Origin: Pseudomonas sp. LBUM920
Lineage (GTDB): Bacteria; Pseudomonadota; Gammaproteobacteria; Pseudomonadales; Pseudomonadaceae
Direction of reading: 5' to 3'
DNA length: 64,000 nt
NCBI RefSeq assembly: GCF_003852315.1
Contig: NZ_CP027762.1
Coordinates: 3,205,501-3,269,500, forward strand
How positions within the stretch are numbered: position 1 is the stretch's first letter; the number at the start of each line of letters is the position of its first letter. Under the pieces are notes generated by a model, which was not told the DNA's origin, did not search any database, and saw only the letters and a list, made by a program, of their open reading frames with translations. Positions 58,243 to 64,000 of this stretch are shown here, piece after piece. Made by a program: the position numbers and the translations under genes.

Positions 58243-59055
58243 GTGAATAAATCCGCCTTAACGATCGCTTTGCTGGGCTGCCTTACCGCTGGATTCATGA
58301 ATGCCGCCCAGGCCGACAAGCTCGATGACATTATTGACTCCGGCAAACTGCGTTGCGCCGTCACCCTCGATTTCCCGCCAATGGGCATGCGTGACGATGC
58401 CAACAACCCGGTGGGCTTTGACGTTGATTACTGCAACGACTTGGCGAAGGTGTTGGGTGTAACAGCAGAAATCGTCGAAACGCCGTTCCCTGACCGCATC
58501 CCGGCGCTGGTGTCCAACCGCGCGGACATTATTGTCGCGTCCACTTCCGACACCCTGGAACGGGCAAAAACGGTGGCGATGACCATTCCGTACTTCGTGT
58601 TTTCGGTGCAGGTGATGACCCACGAAGGCACCAACATCAACAAGTTCGAAGACCTCAAGGGCCACACGCTGGCGGCCACAACGGGCTCCTATGAAGCCAA
58701 CGCCCTGAGCAAAACGCTCAAGGAGTGGGGCACCGGTACGGTGCAAACCTACCAGTCGCAGAACGACACCTTGTTGGCTGTTTCCCAGGGCCACGTCGAC
58801 GCAACCATTGTGACCAGTGCCGTGGGCGCCTCGGCGATCAAGTCCGGTAAATACAAGGGCCTGAAGCTCGCCGGTAACGCGCCTTACACCCCCGACTACG
58901 TGTCGCTGGCGGTCAAGCGCAGCGAACTGGGCCTGCGCGACTACCTGAATCTGTTCATCAACCAGCAAGTGCGCAGCGGTCGTTATGCCGAGCTGTACAA
59001 GAAGTGGCTGGGCGGCGAGCCACAATCGCTCACCGTACCGGGCGTGTATTACTAA
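58243..59055 (+). CDS. Polar amino-acid ABC transporter substrate-binding protein
   Basis: 270 residues from GTG 58243 (CGAGG 6 bases before). Signal peptide VNKSALTIALLGCLTAGFMNAAQA. SBP family 3 fold: DDIIDSGKLRCAVTLDFPPMGMRDDANNPVGFDVDYCNDLAKVLGVTAEIVETPFPDRIPALVSNRADIIVASTSDTLERAKTVAMTIPYF; then LKGHTLAATTGSYEANAL. It would deliver the substrate of this regulon, plausibly hydroxyproline or a related cyclic amino acid, to permeases encoded next. A terminator at 59081 separates it from them. Confidence 0.93.
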   Translation: MNKSALTIALLGCLTAGFMNAAQADKLDDIIDSGKLRCAVTLDFPPMGMRDDANNPVGFDVDYCNDLAKVLGVTAEIVETPFPDRIPALVSNRADIIVASTSDTLERAKTVAMTIPYFVFSVQVMTHEGTNINKFEDLKGHTLAATTGSYEANALSKTLKEWGTGTVQTYQSQNDTLLAVSQGHVDATIVTSAVGASAIKSGKYKGLKLAGNAPYTPDYVSLAVKRSELGLRDYLNLFINQQVRSGRYAELYKKWLGGEPQSLTVPGVYY

Positions 59056-59080
59056 GCTTTGCGTAGGTGCGTAAACCTGA

Positions 59081-59105
59081 ACGCCCGCTAATGCGGGCGT
59101 TTTTG
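59081..59105 (+). terminator. Rho-independent terminator after the binding-protein gene
   Basis: ACGCCCGC-TAAT-GCGGGCGT followed by TTTTGTT, 25 bases after the stop codon. The stem is perfect. Confidence 0.9.
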
Positions 59106-59269
59106 TTGGAACGCATGGTTTTTGCAGGTGCAGGTAACGCTACATCTTGGGGAGTGTGGCTAAAAAATGTTCCCTAATGTAGCAGCGCCCGCGTCGATGC
59201 TTGTGGCGACAACCGGGTGCAGCCCTTTCCTTGACGCGCCTGGGTCAATCCTGCGGCGAGGAACATTAA

Positions 59270-59308
59270 TTGGCACCGCTATTGCTTTGTATAACGTATA
59301 CGAAATCT
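59270..59308 (+). promoter_or_regulatory. Sigma-54 promoter joined to GntR operator, site 4
   Basis: TTGGCACCGCTATTGCTT (59270-59287) fits the -24/-12 consensus TGGCAC-N5-TTGC exactly. The operator TATAACGTATACGAAATC follows at 59290-59307, so bound repressor would sit over the start site. Upstream bases 59106-59269 are otherwise without a gene. The permease gene starts at 59343. Confidence 0.75.
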
Positions 59309-59342
59309 GAAAAGCCTGATTCAGTCTGATGAGGTGCCCTTG

Positions 59343-60008
59343 ATGCTTGACTATACCTTCCACTGGAGGAGCGCCTTCAACGCGCTGCCCGATATGTTAG
59401 CGGGGGCCTGGGTCACGATGCAGACGGCCGTGCTGGCGATGGCGCTGGGCATGCTGCTGGCATTTTTGCTCACGGCCATGCGCGGGATGAAAAATCCGCT
59501 GCTGCGCGGGTTTGCCGAGGCATGGGTATCGATTGCACGCAACACGCCGTCGCTGTTTCAGATCTACATCCTTTATTTCGGCCTGGGCTCTTTCAACATC
59601 CAAGTGAGTTCATGGGCCGCGCTGGTGTTTGGCATCACCTTTAACAACGCAGGCTACCTGGCCGAGATCTTTCGTGGCGGCCTCAAGGCCATCCCGCACA
59701 CTCAGGTGCGCGCTGCCCGATCGCTGGGCATGAGTGCCTTCCAGGCGTACCGCCTGATTGTGGTGCCGCAGCTATTGCGCGTGGTGTTCCATCCCTTGAG
59801 TAACCAGATGGTGTGGTCGGTACTGATGACGTCCGCCGGCGTGGTGGTGGGCCTCAACAATGACCTCACCGGCGTCACCCAGGAGTTGAACGTGCGCACG
59901 TTCAGAACGTTCGAGTTCTTTGCCCTGGCGGCAGCGCTCTATTACCTCATCGCCAAAGTCATCGTGGTGGGTGCCCGCATCGTCGGCTGGCGCTTGTTCC
60001 GTTATTAA
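59343..60008 (+). CDS. Polar amino-acid ABC transporter permease (first)
   Basis: 221 residues, five or so membrane helices of the HisM/GlnP family. AWVTMQTAVLAMALGMLLAFLLTAMRG, SIARNTPSLFQIYILYFGLG and the EAA-loop EIFRGGLKAIPHTQVRAARSLGMSAFQAYRLIVVPQLLRVVFHPLSNQ are seen. The start is ATG 59343 with GAGG 8 bases before; GTG 59334 is an alternative. It is first gene of a three-gene transporter unit with the sigma-54 type promoter. Confidence 0.93.
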   Translation: MLDYTFHWRSAFNALPDMLAGAWVTMQTAVLAMALGMLLAFLLTAMRGMKNPLLRGFAEAWVSIARNTPSLFQIYILYFGLGSFNIQVSSWAALVFGITFNNAGYLAEIFRGGLKAIPHTQVRAARSLGMSAFQAYRLIVVPQLLRVVFHPLSNQMVWSVLMTSAGVVVGLNNDLTGVTQELNVRTFRTFEFFALAAALYYLIAKVIVVGARIVGWRLFRY

Positions 60009-60018
60009 GGGTGCACAC

Positions 60019-60669
60019 ATGTTCGACACAAGCCTGACGCAACACGACCTGCTGTACCTGCTGCAAGGTGCCTGGACCACCCTTGAGTTGACCTTTGCCG
60101 CCATCACCGTGGGCACGCTGGTGGGGGTGATTTTCGGCTGGCTGCGCGCCGTGGCTCCGCGAATCACCTTGCCGCTCGCGCTGCTCCTGGATGTGTTCAA
60201 AAGCGTGCCGCTGTTGATCCAGTTCGTGCTCTTCAACTCCATGAAAAGCATGGTGGGCCTCAACTGGAGCGTGTTCACCATCGGCTGCCTGGTGCTGGGT
60301 ATCTACGCCGCCGCGTACTGCACCGAAGTCGTTCGAGCCGGCATTCTGGCCGTGCCGCCGCAAGTGCGCCGTGCCAGCCGTTCGCTGGGCATGAGCTACT
60401 GGCAAGATCTGCGTTACATCGTGATGCCGCTGGCCAGCCGTGTGGCGTTTCCGGGGTGGTTGAACTTGCTGCTGAGTTTGATGAAAGACACCTCGCTGGT
60501 CATGTGGATCGGCATCGTCGAATTACTTCGCGCCTCCCAAAGCATCGTGACTCGCATTCAGGAGCCTTTGCTGGTGCTCTGCATCGTGGGCCTCATTTAC
60601 TACGTCATGAGCTGGGCGATTTCCCGTGTGGGCGCACAGCTGGAAAAAAGGTGGCAGGAAAATGATTGA
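60019..60669 (+). CDS. Polar amino-acid ABC transporter permease (second)
   Basis: 216 residues, same family as the previous gene: AWTTLELTFAAITVGTLVGVIFGWLRA, DVFKSVPLLIQFVLFNSM, and EAA loop EVVRAGILAVPPQVRRASRSLGMSYWQDLRYIVMPLASRVAFPGWLNLLLSLMKDTSLV. ATG 60019, AAGGG 7 bases upstream, 10 bases after the first permease stop. Its end overlaps the ATPase start by 8 bases. The two permeases form the heterodimeric channel. Confidence 0.93.
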   Translation: MFDTSLTQHDLLYLLQGAWTTLELTFAAITVGTLVGVIFGWLRAVAPRITLPLALLLDVFKSVPLLIQFVLFNSMKSMVGLNWSVFTIGCLVLGIYAAAYCTEVVRAGILAVPPQVRRASRSLGMSYWQDLRYIVMPLASRVAFPGWLNLLLSLMKDTSLVMWIGIVELLRASQSIVTRIQEPLLVLCIVGLIYYVMSWAISRVGAQLEKRWQEND

Positions 60670-61384
60670 GATCAGCAACGTTCATAAATCCTTTGGCGAC
60701 CTTGAAGTGGTCAAGGGCGTGAGCCTGACTGTGCAGAGGGGCGAGGTGGTGTCCATCATCGGAGGCTCGGGTTCGGGCAAGTCCACGTTGCTGATGTGCA
60801 TTAACGGCCTGGAGCCCATCCACAAAGGCAGCATCCGCGTGGACGGTATCGAGGTGCACGACAAGCGCACCGACCTGAACAAGCTGCGGCAAAAGGTGGG
60901 CATCGTGTTCCAGCAGTGGAACGCCTTCCCGCACCTGACCGTGCTGGAAAACGTGATGCTGGCGCCACGCAAGGTACTGGGGCTCGGCAAGGCCGAAGCC
61001 GAGGCGATTGCAGTGCAGCAGTTGCGCCACGTGGGCCTGGGCGAAAAGCTCAAGGTGTTTCCCGGCAAGCTCTCGGGCGGCCAGCAGCAGCGCATGGCCA
61101 TCGCCCGCGCCCTGGCGATGTCGCCCGACTATATGCTGTTTGACGAAGCCACTTCGGCGCTGGACCCGCAACTGGTGGGCGAGGTGCTGGACACTATGCG
61201 CATGCTGGCTGAAGACGGCATGACCATGGTGCTGGTGACCCACGAGATCCGCTTTGCGCGGGACGTTTCCGACCGCGTGGCGTTCTTTCGCAACGGCATC
61301 GTGCATGAGATTGGCACGCCGGAGCAGGTGATCGGCAACCCGCAAAGGACAGAGACGATCGAGTTTCTCAAGTCTGTGGTGTAA
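60662..61384 (+). CDS. Polar amino-acid ABC transporter ATPase
   Basis: 240 residues. Walker A GGSGSGKST at residues 34-42, Q loop VFQQWNAFPHLTV, ABC signature LSGGQQQRMAIARALAM, Walker B YMLFDEATSALDP, and H-loop LVTHEIRFA. Closest relatives are GlnQ/HisP. It overlaps the permease by 8 bases and completes the transporter with the binding protein at 58243. Confidence 0.96.
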   Translation: MIEISNVHKSFGDLEVVKGVSLTVQRGEVVSIIGGSGSGKSTLLMCINGLEPIHKGSIRVDGIEVHDKRTDLNKLRQKVGIVFQQWNAFPHLTVLENVMLAPRKVLGLGKAEAEAIAVQQLRHVGLGEKLKVFPGKLSGGQQQRMAIARALAMSPDYMLFDEATSALDPQLVGEVLDTMRMLAEDGMTMVLVTHEIRFARDVSDRVAFFRNGIVHEIGTPEQVIGNPQRTETIEFLKSVV

Positions 61385-61439
61385 GCCCCTGCAATGGCCG
61401 GTATGCCGGCCTGTTTAGCGCGGGATTACGCTTGAAATA

Positions 61440-61459
61440 CACCGTATACCATATCCGAT
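61440..61459 (+). promoter_or_regulatory. GntR operator, site 5 (deaminase promoter)
   Basis: CACCGTATACCATATCCGAT lies between a possible TTGAAA (-35) and GATAAA (-10) in front of the DapA-family gene at 61499. It has the GTATACnnTAT core. Upstream, GGCCGG-TATG-CCGGCC (61396-61411) may end the transporter transcript. Confidence 0.7.
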
Positions 61460-61498
61460 AAACCGTTTAACCCCACACTGCATCCTGTAGGAGCGCAC

Positions 61499-62434
61499 AT
61501 GAGCGACAACATTTTTTCTGGCTGCATGCCAGCCCTGATGACCCCATGCACCGCCGACCGCCAGCCGGATTTCGACGCGCTGGTGGCCAAGGCCCGCGAG
61601 CTGATCAACATCGGCATGAGTGCCGTCGTTTATTGCGGCTCCATGGGCGACTGGCCGCTGCTCACCGAAGCCCAGCGCCAGGAAGGCGTTGCGCGCCTAG
61701 TGGCAGCGGGCATCCCGACCATTGTCGGCACTGGCGCGGTGAACTCGCGTGAAGCGGTTTCCCACGCGGCGCATGCTGCCAAAGTAGGCGCGAGCGGGTT
61801 GATGGTCATTCCGCGCGTGTTGTCGCGCGGTGCCTCGGCTTCCGCGCAAAAAGCCCACTTCGCAGCTATTTTGAATGCAGCGTCACAGTTGCCGGCGGTG
61901 ATTTACAACAGCCCGTACTACGGCTTTGCCACGCGCGCCGATTTGTTCTTCGAACTGCGTCGCGAGTTCCCGAACCTCATCGGCTTCAAGGAGTTCGGCG
62001 GCGCGGCAGACCTGCGCTACGCGGCCGAATTCATCACCTCCAAGGATGATGCGGTCACCCTGATGGTGGGTGTGGATACCCAAGTAGTGCACGGTTTCGT
62101 CAACTGCAACGCCACCGGCGCCATCACCGGCATTGGCAACGCCTTGCCGCGTGAGGTGCTGCACCTGGTGCAACTGAGCAAGGCCGCGGCCAACGGCGAT
62201 GCCAAGGCACGCCAGCAGGCCAAGGAGCTGGAAGCGGCATTGGCGGTGTTGTCTTCGTTCGATGAAGGCACCGATCTTGTGCTGTATTACAAGTACCTGA
62301 TGGTGCTCAACGGCGACCTGGAATACACCTTGCATTTCTACGACACCGACGTGCTAAGCGACTCGCAGCGCCGTTACGCCCAAACCCAGTACGCCTTGTT
62401 CCGCGAGTGGTACGCGCAGTGGTCTAAAGCTTAA
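61499..62434 (+). CDS. DapA-family deaminase/lyase, probably 1-pyrroline-4-hydroxy-2-carboxylate deaminase
   Basis: 311 residues of a class I Schiff-base TIM barrel. Lys164 in IGFKEFGG forms the Schiff base; Tyr136 in AVIYNSPYYG is the proton relay. The N-terminal GCMPALMTPC and CGSMGDWPLLT replace the GTTGE phosphate loop of true DapA by GSMGD, as in hydroxyproline-pathway deaminases (LhpC-like, recalled). Together with KGSADH (56362) and the racemase-family enzyme (62511) this supports trans-4-hydroxyproline degradation. TAGGAG precedes the ATG. Confidence 0.85.
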   Translation: MSDNIFSGCMPALMTPCTADRQPDFDALVAKARELINIGMSAVVYCGSMGDWPLLTEAQRQEGVARLVAAGIPTIVGTGAVNSREAVSHAAHAAKVGASGLMVIPRVLSRGASASAQKAHFAAILNAASQLPAVIYNSPYYGFATRADLFFELRREFPNLIGFKEFGGAADLRYAAEFITSKDDAVTLMVGVDTQVVHGFVNCNATGAITGIGNALPREVLHLVQLSKAAANGDAKARQQAKELEAALAVLSSFDEGTDLVLYYKYLMVLNGDLEYTLHFYDTDVLSDSQRRYAQTQYALFREWYAQWSKA

Positions 62435-62510
62435 GGCGGGCAGGGCGGCGCCCCGGCGCCGTCCTAACGCGCTATTTATCCAGCCAGCTGAATCGAGAGG
62501 GAAACATCCC

Positions 62511-63548
62511 GTGAGATCGACAAAAATTGTGCACGTTGTCGGCTGCCACGCCGAAGGCGAAGTGGGCGATGTGATTGTCGGCGGCGTCATGCCGCCACCC
62601 GGCAATACCTTGTGGGAACAGTCGCGGTTTATCGAGCGCGACAATGTGCTGCGCAACTTCGTGCTTAACGAGCCCCGTGGCGGCGTGTTCCGTCATGTCA
62701 ATTTGCTGGTGCCGGCCAAAGACCCGCGCGCGCAAATGGGCTTCATCATCATGGAACCGGCCGACGTGCCGCCCATGTCCGGCTCCAACTCGCTGTGCGT
62801 GGCCACCGTGTTGCTAGACAGCGGCATCGTGCCAATGGTCGAGCCCATCACCCATTTGGTGCTTGAAGCGCCGGGCGGTGTCATTGAAGTCACTGCGCAT
62901 TGCCGCGATGGCAAGGTGCAGCGCGTGGAAGTGAAAAACCATCCCTCGTTCGCCGACAAGCTGGACGCGTGGATCGAAGTCGAAGGGTTGGGCTCGATCC
63001 AGGTCGACACGGCCTACGGCGGCGACAGCTTTGCCATTTGCGACTCCACCAAGCTGGGTTTTGCGCTCACCTCCGACGAGGCGGCGGACCTGGTAGCCAC
63101 AGGCCTCAAGATCACCAAGGCGGCCAACGAGCAATTGGGTTTCACCCACCCGCTGAACAAAGACTGGAACCACATTTCGTTCTGCCAGATCGCCGCGCCA
63201 CTCTCGCGTGAAGGCGGCGTGGCCAGCGCCGCGAACGCAGTGGTCATTCGTCCGGGCAAAATCGACCGTTCACCCTGCGGCACCGGCTGCTCGGCGCGTA
63301 TGGCGGTGCTGCATGCCAAAGGCCAACTGGCGGAGGGCGAAACGTTCATCGGCCGCTCCATCATCGGTTCGGAATTTCATTGTCGTATCGACAGTGCCAC
63401 CGACCTGGCTGGGCGCCCGGCCATCGTGCCGATCATTTCCGGCCGCGCATGGATTACCGGTACCGCTCAACTGATGCTGGACCCTCGCGACCCCTATCCT
63501 GAGGGTTATCAGCTTTCCGATACCTGGCCACGCGGCCTCGTGCTGTAA
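62511..63548 (+). CDS. Proline-racemase-family enzyme (4-hydroxyproline 2-epimerase or 3-hydroxyproline dehydratase type)
   Basis: 345 residues. The second catalytic position is Cys256 in SPCGTGCSARMAV, but the first, normally MCGH, reads MSGSNS with Ser90. Superfamily members pair Cys/Cys (racemase, epimerase) or Cys/Thr (dehydratase); a Ser/Cys pair makes the reaction unsure. It most likely acts on hydroxyproline, given the KGSADH and DapA-type neighbours. The start is GTG 62511 with AGAGG 10 bases before. It is followed 9 bases later by a tautomerase gene. Confidence 0.85.
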   Translation: MRSTKIVHVVGCHAEGEVGDVIVGGVMPPPGNTLWEQSRFIERDNVLRNFVLNEPRGGVFRHVNLLVPAKDPRAQMGFIIMEPADVPPMSGSNSLCVATVLLDSGIVPMVEPITHLVLEAPGGVIEVTAHCRDGKVQRVEVKNHPSFADKLDAWIEVEGLGSIQVDTAYGGDSFAICDSTKLGFALTSDEAADLVATGLKITKAANEQLGFTHPLNKDWNHISFCQIAAPLSREGGVASAANAVVIRPGKIDRSPCGTGCSARMAVLHAKGQLAEGETFIGRSIIGSEFHCRIDSATDLAGRPAIVPIISGRAWITGTAQLMLDPRDPYPEGYQLSDTWPRGLVL

Positions 63549-63557
63549 GGAGGGCGT

Positions 63558-63752
63558 ATGCCTATCGTGAAAATCGAGCTGTTTGCCGGGCGTAGCGACG
63601 AGCAAAAAGCCCAGTTGGCCAAGGCGATCACTCAGCAATTCTTGGAGCAATTGGCGTCCAGGCCGGAGGAAGTGATCGTGCTGTTCCAGGATGTGCCTCC
63701 CGCGGACTGGTTCGTGGCCGGGCGCTCGTTGGGCAAGCCAGCTGTGGATTAA
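63558..63752 (+). CDS. 4-oxalocrotonate tautomerase-family protein
   Basis: 64 residues starting M-PIVKIELFAGRSDEQKAQLAKAITQQFLEQL; Pro after the initiator Met is the catalytic base of the superfamily. VIVLFQDVPPADWFVAGRSL is the C-terminal hairpin. It shares wording with the protein at 26273. AAGGAGG lies 6 bases before the ATG. Its place after a hydroxyproline-type enzyme suggests a role with unstable enamine or imino intermediates, which is inference. Confidence 0.9.
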   Translation: MPIVKIELFAGRSDEQKAQLAKAITQQFLEQLASRPEEVIVLFQDVPPADWFVAGRSLGKPAVD

Positions 63753-63765
63753 ACGTCCATCCTGG

Positions 63766-63804
63766 TCGGGTGACGGGCACACACACCGTGTGCCCGTCAC
63801 CCGA
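63766..63804. terminator. Perfect 17-bp inverted repeat after the tautomerase gene
   Basis: Arms TCGGGTGACGGGCACAC (63766-63782) and GTGTGCCCGTCACCCGA (63788-63804) around ACACC. It would fold into a very stable hairpin and probably ends the cluster from one side and the truncated gene below from the other; no T-run is present. Confidence 0.75.
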
Positions 63805-64000
63805 CGCAACCTCGGCCGGCTCGCCTCCGACATTGTTCACGTTTACTATCAACGTCTTGTGGCCGACAGAAAGCGGAGTCGAGTAGCGTTGCAGCATAGC
63901 CTCCGTGGACCGTGCCGATCGGGTTGTAAGCATGCAGGCCGGGCGTGCCTGTAAAGACTGCCCACCCGTCACCTGCCTCGACGAAAGTGAAGTCGAGCGA
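63797..64000 (-). pseudogene. PaaI-like hotdog thioesterase, truncated and cut by window end
   Basis: The minus strand reads SLDFTFVEAGDGWAVFTGTP, then GLHAYNPIGTVHGGYAATLLDSA. NPIGTVHGGYAATLLDSA is the core of PaaI/YbgC-like acyl-CoA thioesterases. After DSA (near 63872) the family sequence stops and about 24 unrelated residues follow to a stop inside the hairpin at 63797. The normal C-terminal half (about 60 residues) is missing, so this is probably a broken gene whose 5' part lies past the window. Confidence 0.7.

Noticed and set aside
1..64000. CRISPR arrays, tRNA or rRNA genes, replication origins
   Set aside because: No regularly spaced repeats, tRNA-like cloverleafs or rRNA stretches were noticed on either strand.

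Overview
The window is a stretch of a high-GC chromosome from a fluorescent Pseudomonas, most likely the P. fluorescens/P. synxantha/P. chlororaphis group. Pointers are GC-rich codon use, Pseudomonas REP/BIME elements with the core GTGGGAGCGGGCTTGCTCGC, a RAYT transposase, an OprD porin, a PA4872-type oxaloacetate decarboxylase, a short LOV protein like that of P. putida, and a complete phenazine locus with PhzR/PhzI quorum sensing resembling, from memory, that of P. fluorescens 2-79. This was judged by reading only; no search was run.

Layout. 1-444 is the end of xylulokinase (xylB). 445-1510 is a repeat island: a RAYT gene between two almost identical 132-bp BIMEs. 1511-9700 holds scattered metabolic genes (aldo-keto reductase, NmrA-like reductase, Lrp regulator, EamA exporter, rlhA, RidA, a FabF paralogue, HxlR regulator). 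9683-17353 holds an OprD porin, a large HrpK-like protein with an internal duplication, oxaloacetate decarboxylase, a two-cupin protein and a LysR regulator. 17376-23262 is an RND efflux operon (outer membrane factor, adaptor, pump). 23580-27526 holds a sulfonate-type binding protein, a flavin monooxygenase, a quinol-monooxygenase-like protein, a tautomerase and a LysR regulator. 27830-32107 is a deoxynucleoside salvage operon (cdd, nucleoside transporter, deoA, deoB), followed by a dTMP-kinase-like P-loop gene.

32921-41005 is the phenazine island: phzABCDEFG on the minus strand, phzR divergent, phzI convergent with phzR, and recognisable phz (lux) boxes before phzA and phzI. It makes the core set for phenazine-1-carboxylic acid; no tailoring gene (phzO, phzH, phzM, phzS) lies in the window. 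41302-46876 is a periplasmic molybdenum aldehyde-oxidoreductase operon (Tat-exported large subunit, 2Fe-2S subunit, tri-haem cytochrome c, XdhC-type maturation factor).

46884-50914 holds a dead SDR fragment, a short LOV photoreceptor, CsbD-like and DedA proteins, and a DCC-folE-SDR gene set headed by a dyad; this looks like a light or stress group. 51078-54187 is a periplasmic hydroxyisourate hydrolase, a GlcG/HbpS protein and a divergent CusSR/HprSR-type two-component system with a matching operator. 55616-63752 is a catabolic regulon, probably hydroxyproline: GntR regulator, ketoglutaric-semialdehyde dehydrogenase, polar amino-acid ABC transporter, DapA-family deaminase, proline-racemase-family enzyme and tautomerase. 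A GTATAC-centred operator recurs at five promoters, two of which also carry sigma-54-like elements. The window ends in a truncated PaaI-like thioesterase.
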